The notes beneath the pieces are model-generated. The model saw nothing but the letters and a program-made list of their open reading frames with translations, was not told the origin of the DNA and ran no database searches. A program made the translations under genes and the position numbers. From Vibrio agarivorans (GTDB taxonomy: Bacteria > Pseudomonadota > Gammaproteobacteria > Enterobacterales > Vibrionaceae): 64,000 nucleotides of DNA. Of the stretch, positions 56,359-64,000 are shown piece by piece; positions within the stretch are counted from its first letter, which is position 1, and the number at the start of each line of letters is the position of its first letter. Location of the stretch: positions 372,001 through 436,000 of the forward strand of contig NZ_JAUFQF010000002.1 in the NCBI RefSeq assembly GCF_030409635.1. The letters are read 5' to 3'.

Positions 56359-57780
56359 TTACAGCTTCTTAGAGAACAGAGCTGCTAGGCCGATGATAAC
56401 AAGACCCATCACCATGATAGCACCTTTACCACTGTCGAAACCACTCATGATGCCAGCGATAGCAACGATAGCGATTAGGCCAGGGATAATGAACTTCACT
56501 AGGTTGTACCATAAACCAAACAGTGGGAATGAAACTTCACCATCGTTTGTGATCTCTTTTTCTAGCTCGTCACGGTTTAGTCTCCAGCCTGCGAAGATAC
56601 AGATGAACATACCGCCAACCGCTAGGAATGTTAGTAGGTCGAAGATATCGAATGCGCCAGTATCGAATAATGTTGGACCTACACCACCAAGAGATAGTGA
56701 AGCAAGAACACACAGAGATGCCATCACAACAGATGCTGAGATTACCGCTGTAGGACGCTTCATACCTTTCTCATCGATTAGGTAAGAAACCACAACTTCA
56801 AGCAGTGATACAGAAGAAGTCAATGCAGCAACACTCAAGCCTACAAAGAACAGTAGCGCAAGCAGTAGACCGATCATGCCGCCCATTTCAGCAAATAGCT
56901 GAGGAACAACAACGAAAACTAGGCCAGGACCTGCAGCCGGTTCCATGCCGAAGGCAAACATAGCTGGGAACATTGCAATACCCGCAAGGATAGCAACACC
57001 TGTATCCATTGCCGTAACCATTGCCGTGTTTTGTACTAGGTTCTCTTTCTTCTTCAGGTAAGAGCCGTATGTGATCATCGCACCCATACCAAGGCTGAGT
57101 GAGAAGAACGCTTGACCAAGAGCGGCAAGAACAACGTTGCTGTCTACCTTAGAGAAGTCAGGGCTGAATAGGAATTTAAGACCTGCTTCTGAGCCTGGTA
57201 GAGAAAGGCCTTTCACTGAAACAATGATAAGGATAACGAACAGTAGAGGCATTAGAATCTTACCCGCTTTCTCGATACCACCTGAGATGCCGCGAATAAC
57301 AATCAAAATGTTTAGGAATAAGTAAAGTGCCATCCACATTAGAGGTTCAGTTGGGTTTGAAATGAAACCACCGAAACTGTCACCAATCGCTTCAGGCGTG
57401 CTTAGAAGGCCTGAAGCAATTTTGAATATGTAAGCAATTGACCAACCACCAACAACTGGGTAGAAGCCCATGATCAATAGGCCACTAAGAACGCCCATGA
57501 TACCAACGAAACTCCAACGACGGTCATTCGATTTGAATGCACCTACTGCTGAAAGACCGGTTTTACGACCAATCGCAAATTCAGTCAGCATCACGCTGAA
57601 ACCAATAAAGATTACAAAGAATAGATAAATGGCAACAAATGCACCACCACCACTTTCGCCGGCAGTGTAAGGAAACTTCCAGATGTTACCAAGACCAACA
57701 GCTGATCCCGCTGCTGCCATAATAAAGCCTAAACGTGAGCCCCAGGCGTCACGTGGCTTTGCGTTTGTATTGTTCACCAC
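56359..57780 (-). CDS. sodium-dependent transporter (NSS family)
   Basis: This 473-residue symporter belongs to the neurotransmitter:sodium symporter family that includes LeuT and TnaT. About 11-12 helices are present; the start WGSRLGFIMAAAGSAVGLGN carries the Na+/substrate site residues, followed by IWKFPYTAGESGGGAFV. Helix 6 reads SLSLGMGAMITYGSYLK. The substrate is probably an amino acid. GGAGAAGTA precedes the GTG at 57780, which is preferred to the ATG at 57807. Confidence 0.93.
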   Translation of the reverse strand: MVNNTNAKPRDAWGSRLGFIMAAAGSAVGLGNIWKFPYTAGESGGGAFVAIYLFFVIFIGFSVMLTEFAIGRKTGLSAVGAFKSNDRRWSFVGIMGVLSGLLIMGFYPVVGGWSIAYIFKIASGLLSTPEAIGDSFGGFISNPTEPLMWMALYLFLNILIVIRGISGGIEKAGKILMPLLFVILIIVSVKGLSLPGSEAGLKFLFSPDFSKVDSNVVLAALGQAFFSLSLGMGAMITYGSYLKKKENLVQNTAMVTAMDTGVAILAGIAMFPAMFAFGMEPAAGPGLVFVVVPQLFAEMGGMIGLLLALLFFVGLSVAALTSSVSLLEVVVSYLIDEKGMKRPTAVISASVVMASLCVLASLSLGGVGPTLFDTGAFDIFDLLTFLAVGGMFICIFAGWRLNRDELEKEITNDGEVSFPLFGLWYNLVKFIIPGLIAIVAIAGIMSGFDSGKGAIMVMGLVIIGLAALFSKKL

Positions 57781-57812
57781 TACTTCTCCAAAATTTAGTG
57801 TTTGCAATCAAA

Positions 57813-57874
57813 AAGCGCCGAAAAGTTGGTGTGTAATTTTTTGTACACAGCAATAAAAAGAGTAATTGGCGCTT
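57813..57874 (-). promoter_or_regulatory. terminator-like structured leader of the symporter gene
   Basis: On the reverse strand AAGCGCC (57874-57868) can pair with GGCGCTT (57819-57813), enclosing a second hairpin (TTGCTGTGTA with TACACACCAA, 57853-57826). The outer stem is followed by TTTGATTG and ends 33 bases before the GTG start. This could be an attenuator or riboswitch-like leader, or the terminator of an upstream transcript. Confidence 0.4.
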
Positions 57875-58788
57875 AATATTGACTAAGTAAACCAGTTTGT
57901 GACTTGCCGATAAACCCTTTTTTGATCTTTTTCGCATTTTTCTTCGATTTTTGTAGCTAACTGCTGATTTTTTAAACGTTGGTTGGATAATTACCATCAA
58001 ACCTAAGCACAAAAAGTGAAAATCGGCGATACAATTCGGTCAAATTCAATAGAAAAGGATGAAGTCATTGAGAAGTGTAACGCTTGGTTACATTCTTGCG
58101 CTTTTTTACAAGCGATGAAAACAATCCATGTTCTATTCAGGAGCATTATCGTCTCAACTGGTACCGTCATTGTACAAGTTGATACTGCAATTTTAGCTTA
58201 TAGAAACTTAATTCACTGGTCTACCTAGGCCTAGGCACGCTGCAGGTAGAGTTAAGTGCCGCTCTGATGTTATATGGCAGAGTTTATAACTAGATATCAA
58301 AAGCTATATAACGCCATTATCTATAGATAAACGACATGAAAGATGATCCGCTATATCTTCGAGATAACAAAAAACTTTCCTTTAAGGTGTATGTAAATTT
58401 TTACATGCAGAATCCTTCATTAACTCGTGCTTAGCAGCGTCAGTGAAGAGAGTGAATTCCATTTAGAACATCCAACGCAACAGTAGAAAAGTGAGTTTTG
58501 CATCGTTAGTTGAAAAATGTGCATTTATAGCTCATTTATAAGGGGTGGATAGGCTAGTTAAGACTGAATGATACGCGGCAATGAAATGCAAATGAAAATA
58601 AAATGTAAACATGTGTAGAGGTTTGATTTGTAGTATTTACTCTAGTTTTGATTTTAGGGAAAATTTAATTTTGATATTTTGAATTAATGTACTAAAGCAA
58701 TGTATTCTGTTTGTTTTCGTTTTAATTCAGTGGCTTACGCAATAGCTTTACGGCGTGATCTCCTGTGCGTTTTTTATGCAAAATGGTT

Positions 58789-58817
58789 TTGACTTGTAAA
58801 TAAAACTGTATTCTAAT
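58789..58817 (+). promoter_or_regulatory. candidate sigma-70 promoter of the pha cluster
   Basis: TTGACT at 58789-58794 and TCTAAT at 58812-58817 are separated by 17 bases, which matches the sigma-70 consensus well. It lies about 150 bases ahead of the phaB ATG, giving a leader of about 140 bases. Confidence 0.5.
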
Positions 58818-58965
58818 TGTAACACTTTATGGTTACTTTGGATTTACGGCTTATTTCAGATGTTTAAATGTACATGCCCGTCCATCTTTGTTTGAAGTTG
58901 ACTATTTATACTTCTTACAAGTTTGATTCAGGCATCAGTTTGCTGCGGAGAAACGGAGTTCAGAT

Positions 58966-59706
58966 ATGAAGAAAATCGCTTTGATCACAGGGTCAAAAGG
59001 GGGCATTGGCTCAGCCATCTCAACGAAGTTGGTTGCCGAGGGATATAGAGTTATCGCGACATTTTATACGGGTAACTACGAATGTGCCTTGGAGTGGTTT
59101 AACGAATGTGGCTTTAGCGAAGAGCAAGTTCGCCTTTTTGAACTAGACGTGACGAATACGCAAGAGTGCGCGGAACGTCTAGCGTCACTTCTTGAACAAG
59201 AAGGAACGATCGATGTGGTGGTCAACAATGCAGGCATAACTCGTGATGGAGTGTTCAAAAAAATGTCAGCAGAGGCTTGGTTTGATGTCATCAATACTAA
59301 CCTCAATAGCGTATTCAATGTGACCCAACCACTGTTCTCAGCAATGTGTGAGAAAGGGGGAGGTCGAGTTATTAATATTTCTTCAGTCAATGGTATCAAA
59401 GGCCAGTTTGGACAAACTAACTATTCTGCTGCCAAAGCAGGAATGATTGGTTTTACGAAAGCGTTAGCTTATGAAGGCGCACGAACTGGAGTCACAGCAA
59501 ACGTTGTTGCACCAGGCTACACCGGCACACCAATGGTAGAGCAAATGAAAACGGAAGTTCTTGACTCTATTCGTTCAACTATTCCAATGCAAAGATTGGC
59601 AACCCCAGAAGAAATTGCTGAGTCGGTCTGGTTTCTAGCGAGTGATGCTGGTGCCTATATCACAGGAGAAACACTGTCTGTGAACGGCGGCTTATACATG
59701 AATTAA
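58966..59706 (+). CDS. phaB: acetoacetyl-CoA reductase PhaB
   Basis: PhaB reduces acetoacetyl-CoA to (R)-3-hydroxybutyryl-CoA with NADPH, the second step to polyhydroxybutyrate. The 246 residues are a short-chain dehydrogenase: TGSKGGIGSAIS is the nucleotide site, VVNNAGITRDGVFKKM the NNAG motif, ISSVNGIKGQFGQTNYSAAKAG the Ser-Tyr-Lys triad, and NVVAPGYTGTPMVEQM follows. GGAGAAACGGAG is upstream. It is the first gene of the cluster, nine bases before phaA. Confidence 0.95.
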   Translation: MKKIALITGSKGGIGSAISTKLVAEGYRVIATFYTGNYECALEWFNECGFSEEQVRLFELDVTNTQECAERLASLLEQEGTIDVVVNNAGITRDGVFKKMSAEAWFDVINTNLNSVFNVTQPLFSAMCEKGGGRVINISSVNGIKGQFGQTNYSAAKAGMIGFTKALAYEGARTGVTANVVAPGYTGTPMVEQMKTEVLDSIRSTIPMQRLATPEEIAESVWFLASDAGAYITGETLSVNGGLYMN

Positions 59707-59717
59707 GGGAATAGTTG

Positions 59718-60926
59718 ATGGAAAAAGTATTTGTTGTTGCGGCTAAACGCACGCCGCTAGGAAGTTTTTGTGGTTCACTGAAAGATCTCAGCGCTGGCAA
59801 GTTAGGTGCTGTAGCGATTAAAGGCGCACTTGAGGCCGCAGGGCTAAATGGCGAGCAAGTAGATGAAGTGATTGTTGGCAATGTGGTGGGTGCTGGTCAA
59901 GGTATGGGCGTTGGCCGACAAGCCTCTCTCTTTGCTGGTATTCCCGATTCTGTTCCAGCTTATACCCTCAACATGGTCTGCGGTAGTGGAATGAAGACAG
60001 TGATGGATGCTGTCTCTCACATTCGCTCAGGCGATGCGCAAGTTGTTGTTGCTGCGGGTGTCGAAGTGATGTCACAGATTCCTTTTGCACTGCCTTCTTC
60101 AGTGCGTAACGGCAACAAAATGGGCGACCTTGCGGCTAAAGACTTGTTGGTTAGCGATGGCCTAACCGATGTCTACAATCAATACCACATGGGTGTGACA
60201 GCCGAGAATATCGCTAAGCAGCTAGGGCTGACTCGAGAGCAACAAGATAGCTATGCACTCAATAGCCAACAAAAAGCGGTTGCAGCGATTGAAGCTGGGC
60301 GTTTCAGAGATGAAATTGTTCCAGTAGAAGTTAAGCAGCGCAGAGAAACCGTAGTCTTTGATACCGATGAATACCCTAAATCAAATGCAACGATGGAAGG
60401 CCTAGCGAAACTTCGCCCTGCCTTTGACCGTGAAGGTACAGTAACAGCAGGTAATGCCTCGGGCATTAATGATGGTGCGAGTGCGCTTATCCTTGCTTCA
60501 GAAAGTGCGGTCGCCAAGCTGGGCTTAAAGCCACTGGCAGAGGTCGCAGGTTACGCACAATCGGGGCTTGACCCACAAATCATGGGCTTAGGCCCAGTTG
60601 AATCAGTTACTAAGGCTTTAGATAAGGCTGATATCTCTATTCAAGATATTGACGTATTTGAACTCAATGAAGCCTTTGCCGCTCAAGCATTAGGGGTGAT
60701 ACATCAACTTGCTGATGTTCACCGCGTTTCCGCTGAGAGTATAAAAGACAAAGCGAATCATAATGGCGGAGCGATTGCTCTAGGCCACCCTCTAGGGGCA
60801 TCGGGTAACCGTATTTTGGTTACTTTGATCCATGAACTCAATAAGCAAGATGGTCAATATGGCGTGGCATCCCTCTGCGTAGGTGGTGGAATGGGCACGG
60901 CGGTGATTGTAAAAGCAGTGAAGTAA
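59718..60926 (+). CDS. phaA: acetyl-CoA C-acetyltransferase (beta-ketothiolase) PhaA
   Basis: PhaA condenses two acetyl-CoA to acetoacetyl-CoA. The 402 residues show the thiolase motifs: nucleophilic Cys in [12 protein letters not shown] (about residue 89), [26 protein letters not shown], His in [19 protein letters not shown] and the second Cys in [11 protein letters not shown]. The ATG at 59718 with AAGGGA in front is chosen over the TTG at 59715. Confidence 0.94.
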   Translation: MEKVFVVAAKRTPLGSFCGSLKDLSAGKLGAVAIKGALEAAGLNGEQVDEVIVGNVVGAGQGMGVGRQASLFAGIPDSVPAYTLNMVCGSGMKTVMDAVSHIRSGDAQVVVAAGVEVMSQIPFALPSSVRNGNKMGDLAAKDLLVSDGLTDVYNQYHMGVTAENIAKQLGLTREQQDSYALNSQQKAVAAIEAGRFRDEIVPVEVKQRRETVVFDTDEYPKSNATMEGLAKLRPAFDREGTVTAGNASGINDGASALILASESAVAKLGLKPLAEVAGYAQSGLDPQIMGLGPVESVTKALDKADISIQDIDVFELNEAFAAQALGVIHQLADVHRVSAESIKDKANHNGGAIALGHPLGASGNRILVTLIHELNKQDGQYGVASLCVGGGMGTAVIVKAVK

Positions 60927-61011
60927 ATCTGGGACTACCTATCAAGATGTCGTTTAGACCGGATAGATAGCGCCTTATGGAAATATTAAAACCTCATCAA
61001 GGAGAATTACC

Positions 61012-61359
61012 ATGTACACAGATCTATTTAAATCTTTCACAGATCAGTCTCAAAAATCAATGGAACCATATTTCAAGTTTAATCAGTTAATGACAAAAAA
61101 CGTAGAAGTGTTAACTGAACTTCAATTGAACGCTATTCGCGCGTACAGCGACATGGGCCTAGAGCAAATGAAAGCGGCGGCAAGCGTTAAAGATGTTACG
61201 TCTCTAACTGCGTTTAGTGGTCAACAACTGAATGCACTGACCAAGCTATCTCAGCAGATGATGGATGACAGCAACAAGCTTCAAGGTATTGCTAAAGAGT
61301 TCAAAGATGACGTTGAGAAATTGACTTCTGAGAACCTAAAAACAGTGACACCAGCATAA
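61012..61359 (+). CDS. phaP: phasin family protein
   Basis: Phasins coat polyhydroxyalkanoate granules. The 115-residue helical protein starts MYTDLFKSFTDQSQKSMEPY and has the phasin_2 pattern, KNVEVLTELQLNAIRAYSDMGLEQ and LTAFSGQQLNALTKLSQQMM being split here into their cores. AAGGAG is six bases before the ATG. It lies between phaA and phaC and is followed by a hairpin. Confidence 0.9.
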   Translation: MYTDLFKSFTDQSQKSMEPYFKFNQLMTKNVEVLTELQLNAIRAYSDMGLEQMKAAASVKDVTSLTAFSGQQLNALTKLSQQMMDDSNKLQGIAKEFKDDVEKLTSENLKTVTPA

Positions 61360-61450
61360 GCTGACTTTTCCTGTACCGCCTGATTGGTGTGCGGGTAGTT
61401 CTGACCTGTTTAAGGCGTTTGTCTGTCCGAAATTGTCAGTCAATGCAAAG

Positions 61451-61474
61451 GAGCGGGGGAGCTTTCCCCCGCTC
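61451..61474 (+). terminator. GC-rich hairpin between phasin gene and phaC
   Basis: GAGCGGGGGA (61451-61460), a GCTT loop, and TCCCCCGCTC (61465-61474) form a perfect ten-base stem followed by TTCATTGTT. It probably ends most phasin transcripts or caps them, so that phaP is made in excess of phaC. Confidence 0.75.
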
Positions 61475-61567
61475 TTCATTGTTATCAAGCGATGAACGAG
61501 CTAAGAGGTCATGCAATCCAATCGCTTTATTTGAGGCGGGCGTCTTTCCGAACTTAGGAGTCAAACT

Positions 61568-63340
61568 ATGTTTCCTCATCTCCTATCGGACTACCTCGTA
61601 AAGCTTCAAGAATCCAATCAGCAATGGTGGGACGAGTTTGAAGTCAACAAGGCAGCCGTGCAGTCACCTCTTAATAAAGCGCTACAAGAAGTGAACTTTG
61701 AAGATACAACCAAGCTGTTTGAACAGGCCGTCAATCAACCTGCTGCGTTACTTGAGCTCCAATCAAACTGGTGGGAGCAGCAACTGCAAATTTGGCAGAA
61801 TGTCGTGCTTGGCAATACAGAACAAGTGGTCGAAGCGGAACGTGGCGATAAACGTTTTTCTGACCAATCTTGGCAAAATGAAGCCATGTTTAGCTTCATC
61901 AAACAGTCTTACTTGCTGTTTAGTAAAACCTACCTTGATACAATAGATTCAATTGAAGGCTTAGACGAAAAATCAAAAGAGCGCATCACGTTCTTCTCGC
62001 GTCAGGCTATCAATGCATTATCACCGTCAAACTTCATCGCAACCAATCCTGAGCTACTAAAGTTGACCCTTGAGCAGAACGGTCAGAATTTGATTTCGGG
62101 AATGGAGCAGCTCAAAGAAGACATCGACTCGAGTGCTGATATTCTGAAAGTTCGTATGACGAACAATAATGCATTCCGTCTCGGTGATGATGTAGCGACC
62201 ACAGCCGGTGATGTGGTGTTCAAAAATGAGTTATTTGAACTCATCCAGTACCGTCCGCTCACCGAGCAAGTGAACTCAACACCACTGTTGATCGTGCCGC
62301 CATTTATCAATAAGTACTATATTCTCGATCTAACCGAGCGTAATTCGCTGGTGAAATGGTTGCTTGAGCAAGGGCACAGTGTGTTCATGATGTCTTGGCG
62401 TAACCCTGGTGTTGAGCAAGCTCAGGTTGAGTTTGGGGACTATGTGACCGAAGGTGTCGCTAAAGCAGTGACGGCTATCGAAGACATTACAGGACAAGAG
62501 CAGATTAATGCTGCTGGTTACTGTATCGGTGGCACGGTGCTAGCGTCTACAATCGCATACTACGCTGCGAAACGCATGAAAAAGCGCATCAAATCAGCTA
62601 CGTTCTTCACAACATTACTCGATTTCTCACAACCTGGGGAAGTAGGGGCGTACATCAATGATACGGTTATCGGAGCGATTGAAGCGCAGAATAATGCTAA
62701 GGGATATATGGATGGGCGCTCACTCAGTGTGACGTTTAGCTTACTTCGTGAGAACAGCCTGTACTGGAACTACTACGTAGACAACTATCTCAAGGGTGGT
62801 AGCCCAGTTGATTTTGACCTGCTTTATTGGAACAGTGATAGCACTAATGTTTCAGCAGCTTGCCATAACTTCCTCCTTAGAGAGCTTTATCTTGAGAACA
62901 AGTTGGTACAAGACAAAGGCGTTAAAGTGGGTGGTGTGTGGATTGATTTAAACAAAATCAAAATACCGAGTTACTTTATCTCGACCAAAGAAGACCATAT
63001 CGCACTTTGGCAAGGCACCTACCGTGGCGCGCTGAATACAGGCGGAAATAAGACATTCGTTCTTGGTGAATCAGGTCATATTGCCGGTATCGTTAACCAC
63101 CCAGCGAAGAAAAAATATGGGTATTGGTTGAATGATAATCTTGATGATTCTGCTGATGAGTGGTTTAACAATGCAGAGCATAAAGAGGGGTCTTGGTGGA
63201 CACACTGGGATCAATGGCTAGCGCAATACAATGCAGAAGAGAAAGTTGAACCGTTTAAAATTGGTTCAGAAAACTATCCTGTATTAACAGTTGCACCTGG
63301 TGATTATGTGAAGCAGGTTTTGCCGATTGAAGAGTCGTAA
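61568..63340 (+). CDS. phaC: polyhydroxyalkanoate synthase PhaC (class I)
   Basis: PhaC polymerises (R)-3-hydroxyacyl-CoA into granule polyester. The 590 residues fit a class I synthase. The lipase-like box GYCIGGT holds the catalytic Cys319; Asp476 is in KEDHIALWQG and His504 in SGHIAGIVNHP. SWRNPGVEQAQ and WNSDSTNVSA are also typical. The ATG at 61568 follows AGGAGTCAAACT. It is the last gene of the pha cluster. Confidence 0.95.
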   Translation: MFPHLLSDYLVKLQESNQQWWDEFEVNKAAVQSPLNKALQEVNFEDTTKLFEQAVNQPAALLELQSNWWEQQLQIWQNVVLGNTEQVVEAERGDKRFSDQSWQNEAMFSFIKQSYLLFSKTYLDTIDSIEGLDEKSKERITFFSRQAINALSPSNFIATNPELLKLTLEQNGQNLISGMEQLKEDIDSSADILKVRMTNNNAFRLGDDVATTAGDVVFKNELFELIQYRPLTEQVNSTPLLIVPPFINKYYILDLTERNSLVKWLLEQGHSVFMMSWRNPGVEQAQVEFGDYVTEGVAKAVTAIEDITGQEQINAAGYCIGGTVLASTIAYYAAKRMKKRIKSATFFTTLLDFSQPGEVGAYINDTVIGAIEAQNNAKGYMDGRSLSVTFSLLRENSLYWNYYVDNYLKGGSPVDFDLLYWNSDSTNVSAACHNFLLRELYLENKLVQDKGVKVGGVWIDLNKIKIPSYFISTKEDHIALWQGTYRGALNTGGNKTFVLGESGHIAGIVNHPAKKKYGYWLNDNLDDSADEWFNNAEHKEGSWWTHWDQWLAQYNAEEKVEPFKIGSENYPVLTVAPGDYVKQVLPIEES

Positions 63341-63381
63341 TGACGTACGTTATCGTCTTTTGACTAGGTAAATTGATTAAT

Positions 63382-63412
63382 AAAAGAAAAGTGGCAAAGC
63401 CACTTTTCTTTT
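63382..63412. terminator. bidirectional terminator between phaC and the nap operon
   Basis: AAAAGAAAAGTGGC (63382-63395) and GCCACTTTTCTTTT (63399-63412) form a perfect 14-base stem with an AAA loop and A/T tracts on both sides. It ends phaC and the reverse-strand small gene. Confidence 0.92.
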
Positions 63413-63456
63413 ATTTTTTGAGGGGGGGAGGAATGTCTTGCCTCAGGAGGACGGTA

Positions 63457-63591
63457 TCAGACCTCTTTATCTTTGCCGAGCGACAATAGCCAAAGTGACA
63501 CTGCAGCAACCCCAGCAAAACCACCAAGGATAATGACTGGCATAGCGCTATAGCCAAGTACGTGCCAGATAACCGATTCTAATGTACTCAA
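63457..63591 (-). CDS. 44-residue one-helix membrane protein downstream of napC (TorE/TIGR02808-like)
   Basis: A TTG start at 63591, preceded by AAGGAG six bases upstream, opens a 44-codon frame ending at TGA. The product (MSTLESVIWHVLGYSAMPV...) has one membrane helix (VIILGGFAGVAAVSLWLLS) and a charged tail GKDKEV. It resembles the short TorE-like proteins found next to c-type cytochromes in Vibrio and Shewanella; this match is from memory of the family and not verified. The gap to napC is 11 bases, so it is probably the last gene of the nap operon. Confidence 0.72.
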   Translation of the reverse strand: MSTLESVIWHVLGYSAMPVIILGGFAGVAAVSLWLLSLGKDKEV

Positions 63592-63602
63592 TGTCTAACT
63601 CC

Positions 63603-64000
63603 TTATTGCCAGCCTTCAACGCCTTCCATATCAGGAAGTTTGTGCGCGATACCTTTGTGACAGTCTACACAGGTTTTCTCACCAGACGCGAGTGCTGTAG
63701 AGTGCTGTGCGGCACCACGACTGCCTTGCTCTGAGAAATCCATGTAGTCGAATTCATGACAGTTTCGACATTCCAAAGAGTCGTTCTTCTGCAAACGAGA
63801 CCATTCACGCTCTGCAAGGTGGCCACGACGAGCTTGGAACTTCTCTGGGGTATCGATAGTGCCGATGAAGTGTGCAAACAGCTCTTTTGATGCTTGTACT
63901 TTACGTACAATCTTATCTGTCCATTCATGCGGAACGTGACAATCAGAACAGATAGCACGGACACCAGAACGGTTTGAGTAGTGAATAGTTTCTTGGATTT
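63603..64000 (-). CDS. napC: NapC/NirT-type multiheme cytochrome c, 3' part
   Basis: The frame enters from the right edge and ends at TAA (63603-63605). The visible 132 residues contain three c-type heme motifs: CSDCH in [20 protein letters not shown] in [15 protein letters not shown] and CVDCH in [18 protein letters not shown]. This pattern fits NapC/NirT, which passes quinol electrons to periplasmic nitrate reductase. The protein ends soon after the last heme, so the TorC-type C-terminal domain is absent, which favours NapC. The N-terminal anchor and first heme lie outside the window. Confidence 0.9.
   Translation of the reverse strand, partial: IQETIHYSNRSGVRAICSDCHVPHEWTDKIVRKVQASKELFAHFIGTIDTPEKFQARRGHLAEREWSRLQKNDSLECRNCHEFDYMDFSEQGSRGAAQHSTALASGEKTCVDCHKGIAHKLPDMEGVEGWQ

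Larger units (their letters stand above)
57781..58965. other. 1.2-kb AT-rich noncoding region between symporter and phaB
   Basis: No convincing gene is seen; short open frames here lack binding sites and family signs. The left end holds the symporter leader with a terminator-like fold (see 57813-57874). The right end holds a candidate phaB promoter (see 58789-58817). The middle (58300-58780) is AT-rich with no clear repeats. A CCTAGGCCTAGG palindrome occurs near 58225. A small RNA cannot be excluded. Confidence 0.5.

Noticed and set aside
57749..58012. 87-codon reverse frame across the symporter start
   Set aside because: It overlaps the symporter 5' end in another frame and its product is a basic, low-information sequence.
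58016..58228. 70-codon forward frame in the gap upstream of phaB
   Set aside because: It starts at GTG with no ribosome binding site, the product shows no recognisable motif, and it lies in AT-rich spacer DNA.
58334..58432. 32-codon forward frame beginning MKDDPLYLRDNKK
   Set aside because: The composition looks protein-like, but it is very short, has no ribosome binding site and no family sign; it may be a decayed remnant.
61389..61601. 70-codon frame between the phasin gene and phaC
   Set aside because: It spans the perfect GC-rich hairpin and the phaC ribosome binding site, has Cys/Arg/Ser-rich content and no binding site of its own.

Overview
The window reads as a piece of a Vibrio genome, most likely the second chromosome of a marine Vibrio. 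The grounds are gene content: an adjacent luxP-luxQ autoinducer-2 receptor pair, a phaB-phaA-phasin-phaC polyhydroxyalkanoate cluster next to nap-type genes, torT/torS, yccS-helD-mgsA, and a complete Tad pilus locus. The chromosome II assignment is inference from where luxPQ, nap and pha lie in known vibrios. Nothing looks like a prophage, integron, transposase, CRISPR array, rRNA or tRNA.

Region by region. Bases 1-1014 hold the tail of an unidentified gene, yceH and a small GIY-YIG protein. Bases 1092-4778 are luxP and luxQ, followed by a short inverted-repeat element. Bases 5030-10049 are yccS (reverse), helD (forward) and mgsA (reverse). Bases 10150-14276 hold divergent torT and torS, the TMAO-sensing pair, without torR. 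Then come a small lipoprotein, a large HD-GYP phosphodiesterase with an unusual insertion, and an rhlE-type helicase. After a structured 400-base leader, bases 19502-31263 are one tight, same-strand tad locus (flp, tadV, rcpC, rcpA, rcpB, tadZ, tadA-G, an ompA-like gene and a second flp) closed by a terminator.

Bases 31358-35964 (reverse) form a tungstate uptake and molybdenum/tungsten cofactor operon: tupA-tupB-tupC-mobA-mobB/moeA, the last a fusion. Divergent from it lies an operon of a sigma-54-type response regulator, its sensor kinase and a secreted metallopeptidase-like protein. Bases 40792-44672 are a four-gene membrane operon (HlyD-type adaptor, DUF2955 protein, AI-2E-type permease, potassium channel). 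After a small DUF2306 protein, bases 45671-53024 hold a 1619-residue BvgS/EvgS-type hybrid kinase, a Sel1-repeat protein and an MscS-type channel.

Bases 53147-57780 carry an exported ParB/Srx-fold protein, a stand-alone type IV pilin-like protein, a DUF1439 lipoprotein, an EamA transporter and a sodium:neurotransmitter-type symporter with a terminator-like leader. After 1.2 kb of AT-rich noncoding DNA come phaB, phaA, a phasin and phaC. The window ends in the 3' half of napC (reverse) and a 44-residue one-helix protein with a TTG start.

Functionally the window is rich in sensing (four large sensor kinases, LuxP and TorT as periplasmic receptors, an HD-GYP protein), surface attachment (Tad) and anaerobic respiration (Tor sensing, Nap electron transfer, Mo/W cofactor supply). 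The cofactor operon plausibly serves the nitrate and TMAO reductases, but that link is inference.
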